Shown here: positions 14,883-23,849 of the stretch, one piece after another
Layout: each line of letters opens with the position of its first letter
Position numbering within the stretch: position 1 is the stretch's first letter
Assembly: GCF_002551005.1 (NCBI RefSeq)
Contig: NZ_NVOY01000065.1
Span: 1-39,581, forward strand
Length of the DNA: 39,581 bases
Source of the DNA: Bacillus pseudomycoides
Lineage (GTDB): Bacteria > Bacillota > Bacilli > Bacillales > Bacillaceae_G
Direction: 5' to 3'
Translations under genes and position numbers: made by a program
The notes under the pieces: model-generated
Database searches by the model: none
What the model was told of the DNA's origin: nothing
The model's input: only the letters and a program-made list of their open reading frames with translations

Positions 14883-15074
14883 ATGAAATTTTTGTCATAC
14901 CTTACAGCAATTCTGGTGATTATTGGCGGTTTAAACTGGTTATTTGTTGCGCTAGATTTTAATCTGGTGGAAAAAATTTTTGGTTCTGTACCAGCGCTTG
15001 TTGATACCGTTTATTGGCTTATTGGTATTTCTGCACTATATCAAATTTATGACCGTTTTTTTGCAAGTAATTAG
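14883..15074 (+). CDS. DUF378 family small membrane protein
   Basis: A 63-residue protein with two transmembrane helices (about 4-25 and 38-57). It has the family pattern LTAILVIIGGLNWLFVALDF (6-25), LVEKIFG, and TVYWLIGISALYQIYDRF (42-59). B. subtilis YuzA is a member; function unknown. AAGGGGGC lies about eight bases before ATG. It stands alone, with the repeat copy upstream and a strong terminator downstream. Confidence 0.9.
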   Translation: MKFLSYLTAILVIIGGLNWLFVALDFNLVEKIFGSVPALVDTVYWLIGISALYQIYDRFFASN

Positions 15075-15095
15075 CAATTATACAATTATTATTCA

Positions 15096-15127
15096 AAGTG
15101 TTAAGCAGACGTGCTTAACACTTTTTT
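15096..15127 (+). terminator. Rho-independent terminator
   Basis: AAGTGTTAAGCA and TGCTTAACACTT form a perfect 12-bp stem with a four-base loop and a run of T. Confidence 0.92.
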
Positions 15128-15221
15128 GTTTCAATACGAAAAGGAAGTAAGGAAGAACTTGGTGAAAAGCCACTCATTAGAACGGTTCCAATACTTCTTA
15201 GAATAAAATGGGGAAAACAAT

Positions 15222-15250
15222 TTGACCGGGTATTTTATATGAGTTATAAT
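15222..15250 (+). promoter_or_regulatory. Sigma-A promoter of the serC operon
   Basis: TTGACC (15222-15227), 17 bases, TATAAT (15245-15250). The leader to serC is about 40 bases; no T-box or riboswitch fits in it. Confidence 0.8.
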
Positions 15251-15298
15251 TCAGAAAGTTTTAAAATTTATAAACATAAAAAGAAAGAGGGGAATATG

Positions 15299-16381
15299 AT
15301 GCAGCGAGTATACAATTTTTCAGCGGGACCATCTACACTTCCTATTTCTGTTTTAGAGCAAGTACAAAAAGAATTATTGAACTATCAGGAAACAGGCATG
15401 TCTATAATGGAAATGAGTCACAGATCAACAGCCTTTCAGGAGATTATAGAGGAAACGAAAAGTCTACTATGTGAGTTAATGAATATCCCTGAAAATTATG
15501 AAGTCCTTTTTATACAAGGAGGCGCATCCTTACAATTCTCCATGATTCCACTTAATTTAATGCACCGATATAAACAAGCGGCATATGTACATACAGGCTC
15601 CTGGTCAAAAAAAGCAATCCAAGAAGCAGAAAAAATCGGAACGGTTTCGGTTGTTGCATCTTCTGAACATGACCGATTTACATCCATTCCAGAATTCAAT
15701 CGTACACTTTTTTCTCAAGAAATAGATTATATGCATATTACAACGAATAATACAATTGAAGGTACGCGTTATGTAAATATTCCTGAGACAAGAGAAATCC
15801 CACTCGTTGCTGATATGTCTTCAAATATTTTATCTGAAGAGTATGATGTCACTAAGTTCGGCCTTATTTATGCTGGAGCACAGAAAAATTTAGGGCCTGC
15901 AGGGTTAACAGTTGTCATCGTTCGTAAAGATTTAATTGGTGCTGCGAATTCTTCTTGCCCGGCAATGTTAAACTATGAAACTTACAGTAAACATAATTCA
16001 CTTTATAATACGCCGCCAACTTTCAGTCTTTATGTAACAAAGCTAGTTTTGCAATGGCTGAAAGCGCAAGGAGGCGTGCAGGAAATCAAAAAAAGAAATT
16101 ACAAAAAAGCAGCAATTCTATACAACTTTTTAGATGAATCAAGTGTGTTCACTTCACCCGTACAAACTACATACCGATCTTTAATGAATATTCCATTTAC
16201 AACCTCTTCAAATGAACGAAATGCGTTGTTTATTCAAGAAGCGAAAAAGCATGGTTTTGAAGAACTAAAAGGACATCGCTCAGTTGGCGGCATGCGTGCT
16301 AGTATTTATAACGCAATGCCAGTAGAGGGTGTACAAAAACTTGTGAATTTCATGTATGCATTTGAAAAGAAACACAAATAA
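15299..16381 (+). CDS. serC: Phosphoserine aminotransferase
   Basis: Converts 3-phosphohydroxypyruvate and glutamate to O-phosphoserine, the second step of serine synthesis, and serves the matching step of PLP synthesis in some bacteria. The 360-residue PLP enzyme starts VYNFSAGPSTLP (4-15), has EMSHRS (38-43), FIQGGAS (70-76), and the PLP-lysine in YAGAQKNLGPAGLT (about 190-203). ATG 15299 is chosen over the adjacent ATG 15296 and the frame start at 15239, because AGAGGGG ends six bases before it and family proteins begin here. First gene of serC-serA-DUF1015; serA follows after 12 bases. Confidence 0.95.
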   Translation: MQRVYNFSAGPSTLPISVLEQVQKELLNYQETGMSIMEMSHRSTAFQEIIEETKSLLCELMNIPENYEVLFIQGGASLQFSMIPLNLMHRYKQAAYVHTGSWSKKAIQEAEKIGTVSVVASSEHDRFTSIPEFNRTLFSQEIDYMHITTNNTIEGTRYVNIPETREIPLVADMSSNILSEEYDVTKFGLIYAGAQKNLGPAGLTVVIVRKDLIGAANSSCPAMLNYETYSKHNSLYNTPPTFSLYVTKLVLQWLKAQGGVQEIKKRNYKKAAILYNFLDESSVFTSPVQTTYRSLMNIPFTTSSNERNALFIQEAKKHGFEELKGHRSVGGMRASIYNAMPVEGVQKLVNFMYAFEKKHK

Positions 16382-16393
16382 GGGGATGAGAAA

Positions 16394-17566
16394 ATGTTTC
16401 ATATTCAAACGTTGAATCAAATTGCCGAAAAAGGAATTACTACGTTTTCAAAAGAGAGATATAGAATAGGAGAAACAACCAAGAATCCTGATGGTATTTT
16501 ATTGCGAAGTTACTCATTGCATCATGAGGAGTTTTCAAGTGATTTAAAAGCAATTGCAAGAGCGGGGGCGGGTGTAAATAATATACCAGTAGAACGGTGT
16601 ACAGAAAAAGGGATTGTTGTTTTTAATACACCTGGGGCTAATGCAAATGCTGTAAAAGAACTTGTTCTTGCAAGTTTAATTATGTCATCTCGTAATGTTA
16701 TAGACGGTATTGTATGGACAAAAGGGCTACAAGGTGAAGAAGTACCGCAACTTGTCGAGAAAGGGAAAAAGCAATATGTTGGTTCAGAAATCGCCTCGAA
16801 ACGTCTTGGGATTATTGGACTAGGTGCAATCGGTGCTCTTGTAGCAAATGATGCCTTATCATTAGGAATGGACGTTGTTGGTTATGATCCATATGTTTCT
16901 GTTGAAACAGCTTGGCGATTATCGAGACAAGTGCAGCGAGCATTTAGTTTAGAAGAAGTTTTTGCGACATGCGATTATATTACCTTACATGTTCCATTGG
17001 TAGAACAAACGCGAGGTTTCATAAATGAACATGCATTTCAAGTAATGAAAAAAGGAGTTCGCATTATTAATTTTTCTCGCGGTGAGCTTGTTGACGAAGA
17101 TGCGTTGGAACGAGCGCTTCAAACAGGGGTTGTGAATCATTATATAACAGATTTTCCAAACGAGCGTGTGTTGCAAATGAAAAATGTGGTTGCAACGCCG
17201 CATCTTGGGGCATCTACATATGAATCAGAAGAGAATTGTGCGGTTATGGCAGCGCGGCAGCTGCAAAGTTTTTTAGAAACGGGTAATATCCGCAATTCAG
17301 TAAATTATCCAAATGTAGATCTACCGTATATCGGCAAAAAACGAATTACAATTGCGCATCAAAATATTCCAAACATGGTTGGACAAATTACGGCATGCTT
17401 GGCGGAGCATCATATAAATATTGCAGATATGATTAATCGTAGTAAAGGCTCTTTTGCCTATACAATGATTGATATTGATAATGGTATAGATGATATTATT
17501 AAAGAAGATGTGTTAGCGAATATTAGAGACATTGCAGGTGTTGTAGCAGTGCGGATGATTAGTTGA
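16394..17566 (+). CDS. serA: D-3-phosphoglycerate dehydrogenase with ACT domain
   Basis: Oxidises 3-phosphoglycerate with NAD+ in the first step of serine synthesis. In the 390-residue protein the NAD-binding loop is LGIIGLGAIGALVAND (about 138-153), the substrate segment RAGAGVNNIP lies at 56-65, the catalytic Arg is in INFSRGELVDED (about 226-237), and the acid-base His is in VATPHLGAST (about 271-280). A C-terminal ACT domain (about 316-390, IPNMVGQITACLAEHHINIA) gives likely serine feedback inhibition. This is the short form with one ACT domain. GGGGATGAG precedes ATG. Middle gene of the serine operon. Confidence 0.95.
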   Translation: MFHIQTLNQIAEKGITTFSKERYRIGETTKNPDGILLRSYSLHHEEFSSDLKAIARAGAGVNNIPVERCTEKGIVVFNTPGANANAVKELVLASLIMSSRNVIDGIVWTKGLQGEEVPQLVEKGKKQYVGSEIASKRLGIIGLGAIGALVANDALSLGMDVVGYDPYVSVETAWRLSRQVQRAFSLEEVFATCDYITLHVPLVEQTRGFINEHAFQVMKKGVRIINFSRGELVDEDALERALQTGVVNHYITDFPNERVLQMKNVVATPHLGASTYESEENCAVMAARQLQSFLETGNIRNSVNYPNVDLPYIGKKRITIAHQNIPNMVGQITACLAEHHINIADMINRSKGSFAYTMIDIDNGIDDIIKEDVLANIRDIAGVVAVRMIS

Positions 17567-17611
17567 ACCAAGCGGTCTACTACCTGTTAATGTAGATAAG
17601 GAGAGATTTCA

Positions 17612-18859
17612 GTGGTAACAATTAAACCATTTCGGGCGATTCGTCCTATACAAGGGCGTGCAAAAGAGGTAGCTGCTCTTCCGTATGATGTACTCAATAG
17701 TAAGGAAGCAAAAGAAATTGCGAAAGATAATCCGTATTCGTTTTTGCATATTGACAAGGCAGAAATTGACTTAGATCCATCTATTTCTCCTTACGATAGC
17801 GAAGTATATGAGAAAGCAAAGGGAAATTTACAATATTTGATGAAATCAGGTGTACTTATAGAAGAAGAGCAACCATGTTTGTATATTTATGAACTTATAA
17901 TGAATGGTCGTTCTCAAACTGGGATGGTTGTTTGTACATCGATTGATGAATATATAAACGATACAATTAAAAAGCATGAGCGGACGAGAGCTGAAAAAGA
18001 AAAGGATCGTATTCGTCATGTTGATGCCTGTAATGCTCATACAGGGCCTATTTTTGTAACATATCGCGGGAAAAGTGAAATTGCAAATGTAATCGCGAAT
18101 TGGAAAATAACGCATAGCCCAGTTTATGACTTTACGGCAGATGATGGTATTGGACATAAAGCGTGGATGATTCATGATGAAAAAGTCGTTGCTACATTAA
18201 TCGAATTGTTTGAGGACATCCCTTCTTTATATATTGCTGATGGTCATCATCGCTCTGCATCGGCTGTGAAAGTAGGAATGATGCGCCGGGAAGCACATGA
18301 TGATTATACAGGTGATGAAGAATTTAATTACTTTTTATCTGTACTTTTTCCAAAAGATGAATTAGCAATTTGGGATTACAATCGCATTGTAAAAGATATA
18401 AATGGATTATCAGAAGAACAATTTTTAGAAGCGATATCGCAATCCTTTTATGTAGAAAAAGCAGAGGTAGCTCCGTTTAAACCGACAGAGCGTCATACAT
18501 TTGGAATGTATTTGAATAAAGCATGGTATAAGTTGACGGTGAAAGAAGATAGAGTTGATGAAAATGATGTTGTAAATAGACTAGATGTATCCATTTTACA
18601 AGATCAACTATTGCATACTGTTTTACAAATTGATGATCCTCGTACAAATGACAGAATTGATTTTGTTGGAGGAATAAGAGGGCTGAAAGCGTTAGAGAGA
18701 ATCGTTGATGAGGAAGGATGGACCGTTGCTTTTTCAATGTACCCAACAACAATGGAAGATTTACTAGCTATCGCGGATGCAGGAGAAGTAATGCCGCCAA
18801 AATCAACGTGGTTTGAACCAAAGCTTCGCAGCGGTTTATTTATTCATTCGTTAGAATAG
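17612..18859 (+). CDS. DUF1015 family protein (serine-operon partner)
   Basis: A 415-residue cytoplasmic protein of the DUF1015/COG4198 family. It has the typical start TIKPFRAIRPIQGRAKEVAA (3-22) and LPYDVLNSKEA (23-33), a conserved KKHERTRAEKEKDR (120-133), and LYIADGHHRSASA (207-219). The DGHHR motif resembles that of ParB/Srx-fold ADP-dependent serine kinases such as SerK. With serC and serA in the same operon and no phosphoserine phosphatase here, a role in the phosphoserine/serine step is plausible but unproven. The start is GTG, nine bases after GGAGAG. A trailing AT-rich sequence without a strong hairpin leads to the hssR promoter region. Confidence 0.85.
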   Translation: MVTIKPFRAIRPIQGRAKEVAALPYDVLNSKEAKEIAKDNPYSFLHIDKAEIDLDPSISPYDSEVYEKAKGNLQYLMKSGVLIEEEQPCLYIYELIMNGRSQTGMVVCTSIDEYINDTIKKHERTRAEKEKDRIRHVDACNAHTGPIFVTYRGKSEIANVIANWKITHSPVYDFTADDGIGHKAWMIHDEKVVATLIELFEDIPSLYIADGHHRSASAVKVGMMRREAHDDYTGDEEFNYFLSVLFPKDELAIWDYNRIVKDINGLSEEQFLEAISQSFYVEKAEVAPFKPTERHTFGMYLNKAWYKLTVKEDRVDENDVVNRLDVSILQDQLLHTVLQIDDPRTNDRIDFVGGIRGLKALERIVDEEGWTVAFSMYPTTMEDLLAIADAGEVMPPKSTWFEPKLRSGLFIHSLE

Positions 18860-18955
18860 AAGAGGAAGCAAATTGCTTTCTCTTTTTTTCTTGCATATTT
18901 TGTACCTATCTTATAATGTATAGTCGTACTGACTGAAGGAAAGGGTTGGATATAT

Positions 18956-19627
18956 ATGATACATATTTTGTTAGCTGATGATGATTTACATATAAGAGAG
19001 CTTCTTCGCTATCACCTTCAAAAAGAAGGGTATACAGTGTGCGAGGCTGAAGATGGAAAAGCAGCACAGTCTATATTAGAGAAAGAAACGATTCATTTAG
19101 CCATTGTTGACATTATGATGCCACATATAGATGGTTACACACTTTGTGAAGAAATTAGAAAATATTATGATATACCAGTTATTATGCTAACAGCAAAAGA
19201 TCAGTTAGTAGATAAGGAAAAAGGCTTTTCTGTTGGGACGGATGATTATATTGTAAAGCCATTTGAACCTGCTGAAGTATTATTTCGAATGAAAGCATTG
19301 TTACGTCGTTATCAAATGCTAAGTGCAGATGTTATTCAATTGCATGGAACGACAATCGATCGAAAAAGCTATGAAGTACGTTGTCAAGAACAAACCATTT
19401 TATTGCCATTAAAAGAATTTGAGTTGTTATCACAGCTTGCGAGTTACCCAGGGCGAATTTTTTCTCGTGAAGAATTAATCGAACTTGTGTGGGGAGTGGA
19501 CTTTGCAGGAGATGAGCGCACTGTGGATGTCCATATTAAGCGATTGCGTGATCGTTTCTCTAAACGAACAGATGATTTTCAAATTAAGACGGTACGTGGT
19601 CTTGGATATAAATTGGAGTTGAAATAA
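18956..19627 (+). CDS. hssR: Response regulator, HssR-like (OmpR/PhoB family)
   Basis: A 223-residue two-domain regulator. The receiver has acidic pocket DDD at 8-10, phospho-acceptor Asp52 in AIVDIMMPHIDG, and Lys in IMLTAKD (about 95-101). The winged-helix effector has LPLKEFELLSQLASYPGRIF (about 146-165), then GDERTVDVHIKRLRDRF and a terminal TVRGLGYKLE. Compared from memory, it matches HssR, the heme-stress regulator of S. aureus and B. anthracis, better than PhoP or ResD. It overlaps no other gene; the kinase gene starts one base after its stop. A TATAAT at about 18911 may be its promoter. Confidence 0.85.
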   Translation: MIHILLADDDLHIRELLRYHLQKEGYTVCEAEDGKAAQSILEKETIHLAIVDIMMPHIDGYTLCEEIRKYYDIPVIMLTAKDQLVDKEKGFSVGTDDYIVKPFEPAEVLFRMKALLRRYQMLSADVIQLHGTTIDRKSYEVRCQEQTILLPLKEFELLSQLASYPGRIFSREELIELVWGVDFAGDERTVDVHIKRLRDRFSKRTDDFQIKTVRGLGYKLELK

Positions 19628-19628
19628 A

Positions 19629-21020
19629 ATGCGATCATTATATTCACGGTTTGTTTTAATTTCTATTGTAATAATGTTAGTTAGTAGTATGATTGGGTTT
19701 TTATTATCGAATGTGTATTATCATCTGTATTTGAAACCATACAACAGTGAAAAGATTTTAAAATACGCACAAGAAGTGAAGCATTTATATGAGCAGTCCG
19801 ATGAACAAAATCGTGAAGAGTATTTGAAATCTATTTCTAATCTTGGTTTTGAAATTTATGTGGTAGATGATCAAAAACAAGGAAAACGTTATGGAAATGC
19901 ATTTCGAAAAATTAACGTGAGTGAAGAAACGATAGAGAGTGTATTAAAAGGTCATACATATAACGGAATTTCGACGTATCCTACAAGATTATTTATAACA
20001 GGTTTTTTTGATAATGAACTTTTAAATAGTATTGGTATTCCAATTCAACATGATGATAAGCAGTATGCGCTCTTTATTCGTCCAGATATTCAGCAGCAAT
20101 TTGGTGAAATGCGTATTTTCTTTTCTGTATTATTATGTTTAATGGTTGGGTTAAGTATTATTTGTATTGCAATTGCAGCTCGGTTTATTGTACGTCCGAT
20201 TCAGCTTTTTACAAGGGCAACTAAAAAAATTGCAAATGGAGAGTATGAAGTAGCTCTGCCAGAATATCGAAAAGATGAAATTGGAACACTGGCTGTCAGT
20301 TTTCGGAAAATGGCAAAAAGCTTAAAGGATTTAGATCGAATGCGACAAGAGTTTGTTTCAAACGTTTCCCATGAATTTCAATCTCCGCTTTCATCGATTC
20401 AAGGATTTTCGAAGACGTTACAGACAAATGAGATGAGTGGATCTGAGCGTAAGCGCTATTTGAAAATTATTGAATCAGAAAGTAGACGTATGTCTAGTTT
20501 GTGTAAGCAATTATTAACGCTTGCGTCTCTTGATAAAGAAGAGAGAGTGCTAGATAAAAAAACATTTGATGTAGGTAAGCAAATAAGAGATGTTATTTTT
20601 ATGTTAGAGTGGCAATGGCGTGAAAAAGATGTTGCGATTGAACTGGATGTTCCAAGTATACAAGTGCATGGAGATGAAAACTTGCTCCATCAAGTGTGGA
20701 CAAATTTACTGACGAATAGTATTAAATTCACAGAAAGTGGCGGGACTATTTCGTTTTATGGAGAAGAGAAAGAAACGGAATTGTGTCTTACGATTTCTGA
20801 CACTGGGATTGGTATGAGCGAAGATGAGATTGACAAGATTTTTGATCGATTCTATAAAGTGGATGAGGCCCGCAATAGAACAATCGAAGGTAGTGGTCTT
20901 GGGCTTTCGATTGTGAAAAAAATTATTGACCTTCATGAAGGAAGTATTACTGTACAAAGTGTAAAAGGTGAGGGAACTACTTTTACCATTTACCTTCCGA
21001 AAATAACTAAAAATGTTTAG
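19629..21020 (+). CDS. hssS: Sensor histidine kinase, HssS-like
   Basis: A 463-residue membrane kinase. TM1 (about 8-29), an extracellular sensor of about 130 residues, TM2 (about 164-185), HAMP (187-238), HisKA with phospho-acceptor His248 in VSNVSHEFQSPLSS, and HATPase_c with N-box WTNLLTNSIKF, DTGIGM and GSGLGLSIV. The sensor segments SNVYYHLYLKP (27-37), ITGFFDNELLNSIGI (123-137) and FIRPDIQQQFGE (149-160) are the parts that resemble HssS, the heme sensor. The H-box has Gln-Ser where most relatives have Lys-Thr. Its usual target, the hrtAB transporter, is not adjacent. The stop codon lies at the edge of repeat copy B. Confidence 0.85.
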   Translation: MRSLYSRFVLISIVIMLVSSMIGFLLSNVYYHLYLKPYNSEKILKYAQEVKHLYEQSDEQNREEYLKSISNLGFEIYVVDDQKQGKRYGNAFRKINVSEETIESVLKGHTYNGISTYPTRLFITGFFDNELLNSIGIPIQHDDKQYALFIRPDIQQQFGEMRIFFSVLLCLMVGLSIICIAIAARFIVRPIQLFTRATKKIANGEYEVALPEYRKDEIGTLAVSFRKMAKSLKDLDRMRQEFVSNVSHEFQSPLSSIQGFSKTLQTNEMSGSERKRYLKIIESESRRMSSLCKQLLTLASLDKEERVLDKKTFDVGKQIRDVIFMLEWQWREKDVAIELDVPSIQVHGDENLLHQVWTNLLTNSIKFTESGGTISFYGEEKETELCLTISDTGIGMSEDEIDKIFDRFYKVDEARNRTIEGSGLGLSIVKKIIDLHEGSITVQSVKGEGTTFTIYLPKITKNV

Positions 21021-21022
21021 GA

Positions 21023-21150
21023 GGGCGAGAGCATCTGTCAGTGCATTGAAACAGTTAGTTCCTTTTTCTACCGCATACAAGGTTGAAAAGAAAAGGAGAA
21101 AGCAAGTGCAGATTATGTTGTATTCTTCATAGAACGATTTAGATATATAA
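21023..21150 (+). repeat. Intergenic repeat, copy B
   Basis: About 128 bases, starting GGGCGAGAGCATCTG and containing AAAAGGAGAAAGCAAGTGCAG and ATTATGTTGTATTCTTCATAG; the most diverged of three copies. It starts two bases after the hssS stop. The lead-in shared with the other copies (TAAAAA...TTTA/AG) suggests the last hssS codons and the stop may come from the repeat. Confidence 0.65.
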
Positions 21151-21213
21151 CCATGAACTGAAATTATATAAAAGAAAGCTTTGGTAACAAGAATTGATAA
21201 AACGGAAAGAACG

Positions 21214-21247
21214 AAAAACCGCGGTAAAACTTTGCTGCGGTTTTTTA
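21214..21247 (+). terminator. Rho-independent terminator
   Basis: AAAAACCGC and GCGGTTTTT with an AT-rich loop and T tail; separates hssRS and copy B from the helicase gene. Confidence 0.8.
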
Positions 21248-21364
21248 CGTTCTATTTCAAAACACTCAATTTATTTCCATCAGGAAGTATTTCACTTTCA
21301 GTCAATCTATAGATTTGTGGTATAGTGAGAAAGTATGTTTGCGGTAGAGGAAGGAGACATAAAC

Positions 21365-23647
21365 ATGATTACATCTGCGCAAACTCCTTCATTAACAGAA
21401 ACGATGAAAGAGTGGCATGAAGCGTTAACATATGAAATTAAACATTGGAAGACAGTTGGTGGGAGTAAACTGTCTATTATAAATGGACGTTTTTTATATA
21501 CAGACTATGAAAGTAGTGTCTATGTATTTCAGCTTATTTCTGAAGTAAGTTTACCAGACGGAACACCGATTCGAATTGAATTTGACGGTGAGGAAGCAAC
21601 TGGGGAAGTATTATCTGTTCAAGGATTAGACATTGAAATCAAACTTAATTGTTACATGCAGCAACATATACAGGAAGCTGCATTATATAGTGAGCCGTGG
21701 CAGCTGTTAGAACAATTGCAAGAACGCTTAAAAGAAGTAAGAAAAGATAAACAAAGACGTCAGCGCGTGAAGCGGTTACTACAAGGAACAAGTGAACCAA
21801 AGCATATTGTGAAAATGAAAAAAGAGAAAAATGAACTTGCGTATCGTGCGTTTTATAATGCAACAACATACGTCTGGGGACCGCCGGGAACCGGGAAATC
21901 ATACAATTTATCGCGCATTATTGCAGCACATTATCAAAGTGGGAAATCTGTTCTTGTATTAGCTCATAGTAATGCAGCCGTTGATGTATTAATGGGCGAA
22001 GTAACAAAACAAATTGAGAAAAAAGAGAAGTGGGTACCTGGAGAGGTAATCCGGTATGGTTTTAGTCAAAATGACCAAATTCGTAATCATGAAACGTTAC
22101 TAACTACGCGATTAGTTGAATCAACAAATGAAGAATGGGAAGAAGAGAGGCTCTATTTAGAAAAATTAAGACAAGAATTAAGACAAAAAATCCTTTCTTA
22201 TAAAGCGACTTCTGTTGAAAAGAGAAAAATGCAGGAAATAGAAGGCGATCTTCGAAAGCAAAAAGCAAAAGTGAAAGAGGTCGAAAAAGAGTATATTGAA
22301 AATGCCAAAGTCATTGGGGCGACATTATCAAAATGTGCAATTGATTCACTTGTTTATGAAAGAACGTTTGATCTTGTGGTCGTCGATGAAGTAAGTATGG
22401 CATATGTTCCGCAAATTGCCTTAGCAGCTTCTTTAGGGAAGCGTATTGTTGTGTGCGGTGACTTTTTACAATTACCACCAATTGCTTTATCGAATCATGC
22501 GCTTGTGAATAAGTGGTTAAAAGAAGATATGTTTTATCATGCGGGTATAGTAGAAGCGGTGAATGAGCGTATAAAGCATCCGAATTTATATATGCTGCAA
22601 GAGCAGCGTCGTATGCATCCGCATATTTCTAGTTTTACGAATGAGTTTATTTATAAAAACGAAGTGTTCGACCATCCTTCTGTGACTGAGCGAAATAAAA
22701 TTGCAACTTTACAGCCTTTCATGAAAGAAGCCGCGGTTTTACTAGATACAAGTAATATGGGCGCTTATTCATTAAAAGATGTTGCGTCAAGTTCACGTTA
22801 TAATATTTTTTCTGGATTATTAGCGATGCAACTTACCTTAATTGGTTTAGTGGATGGAATACCGTCAATTGGTATTGTAACACCATATCGTGCCCAGTCA
22901 CGATTTTTATCAACGTGCATCAGGGAATTTCTTCAGAAAACAAAGTTCAAAAATGCACCTGTACTAGCAGCAACAGTTCATAAATTCCAGGGATCTGAGC
23001 GTGATATGATTTTGTTCGATACAGTTGATAGCTATCCGCAAGAACGGCCAGGTGTACTATTCTTCGATCAAAAAAACCACCGTCTCGTTAATGTTGCGGT
23101 AACGAGAGCGAGAGGGAAATTTATTCAGCTTTCAGATTGTCAATATATGAGGCAAAATCTTTCACGAAAACAAGCTTTATCTCATTTAACACAGCATCTA
23201 CAAAGGCAAGGAAATGTGTATGATCGTACAACATCAAGATCAATTCTAGAGCGGAAGATTACGAAAAGATTGCGGTGGTTTGTACAAACAAGCAGAGAAG
23301 AAACGAAAGTATTATTAAAAGATATGATTTCGGCGAAAAAGAAAATTATTGTATCTATTCCGAATTCAAGTCGCATGGATAAGAGGGTATGGCAAGCATT
23401 AGCACGTGCAGAAGCATCAGTAATGATCTATACAGAAGGTCAAGTTCCAATAAAAAATGTACAAGTGCATCGTCAAAACAAAGTGATGCCATTTGTTATT
23501 ATCGATGACGATATCATGTGGGTAGGTGCTCCGTTAACATCTCAGATGATCTTTGATGGGAGTCCAGAATTTCCGTATATAACAGCGAGACTTCAAGCTC
23601 CGCAAACAATTGGAGTTTTAAAAGGTTTTTTAGATATAAAAATATAG
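21365..23647 (+). CDS. Superfamily I DNA/RNA helicase (DNA2/SMUBP2-like) with PLD-like tail
   Basis: A 760-residue protein. Motif I WGPPGTGKSYN (171-181), motif Ia LVLAHSNAAVDVL, motif II LVVVDEVSMAYVP, motif III VVCGDFLQLPPIA, motif IV QRRMHPHIS, motif V VHKFQGSERDMILFDT, and motif VI VNVAVTRARGK. The N-terminal 160 residues hold a beta-rich domain. A coiled stretch (about 245-315) splits the RecA-like core, as in UPF1/SMUBP2 relatives. The last 130 residues (LLKDMISAKKKIIVSIPNSS, later MIYTEGQ, then VIIDDDIMWVGAP) resemble a phospholipase-D-type domain lacking HKD. Probably in nucleic-acid repair or defence; no partner genes nearby. ATG 21365 is eight bases after AAGGAG. Confidence 0.88.
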   Translation: MITSAQTPSLTETMKEWHEALTYEIKHWKTVGGSKLSIINGRFLYTDYESSVYVFQLISEVSLPDGTPIRIEFDGEEATGEVLSVQGLDIEIKLNCYMQQHIQEAALYSEPWQLLEQLQERLKEVRKDKQRRQRVKRLLQGTSEPKHIVKMKKEKNELAYRAFYNATTYVWGPPGTGKSYNLSRIIAAHYQSGKSVLVLAHSNAAVDVLMGEVTKQIEKKEKWVPGEVIRYGFSQNDQIRNHETLLTTRLVESTNEEWEEERLYLEKLRQELRQKILSYKATSVEKRKMQEIEGDLRKQKAKVKEVEKEYIENAKVIGATLSKCAIDSLVYERTFDLVVVDEVSMAYVPQIALAASLGKRIVVCGDFLQLPPIALSNHALVNKWLKEDMFYHAGIVEAVNERIKHPNLYMLQEQRRMHPHISSFTNEFIYKNEVFDHPSVTERNKIATLQPFMKEAAVLLDTSNMGAYSLKDVASSSRYNIFSGLLAMQLTLIGLVDGIPSIGIVTPYRAQSRFLSTCIREFLQKTKFKNAPVLAATVHKFQGSERDMILFDTVDSYPQERPGVLFFDQKNHRLVNVAVTRARGKFIQLSDCQYMRQNLSRKQALSHLTQHLQRQGNVYDRTTSRSILERKITKRLRWFVQTSREETKVLLKDMISAKKKIIVSIPNSSRMDKRVWQALARAEASVMIYTEGQVPIKNVQVHRQNKVMPFVIIDDDIMWVGAPLTSQMIFDGSPEFPYITARLQAPQTIGVLKGFLDIKI

Positions 23648-23693
23648 AGCTTTCTTCGAAATGGATTTATATAGTATGGGAAACATAGCAAAG

Positions 23694-23731
23694 ATAACCT
23701 CAGATAAAAAAGTGTCTGGGGTTATTTTTGT
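23694..23731 (+). terminator. Rho-independent terminator
   Basis: ATAACCTCAGA and TCTGGGGTTAT pair with one mismatch, followed by five T. Confidence 0.75.
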
Positions 23732-23849
23732 ATAAGCTTATTTATGTATTTAGGATGATATTAAGAATATCTTATATTTTTCTCATCGCATTTTAATAAT
23801 ATTTTAGTAGAGTATACCTTGTATCCTACAAGGAAAGAGGAAGAAAACT

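Noticed and set aside
15130-15298. Possible serine T-box before serC
   Set aside because: No AGGGTGGNACCGCG-like T-box sequence or terminator; the promoter leaves only about 40 bases of leader.
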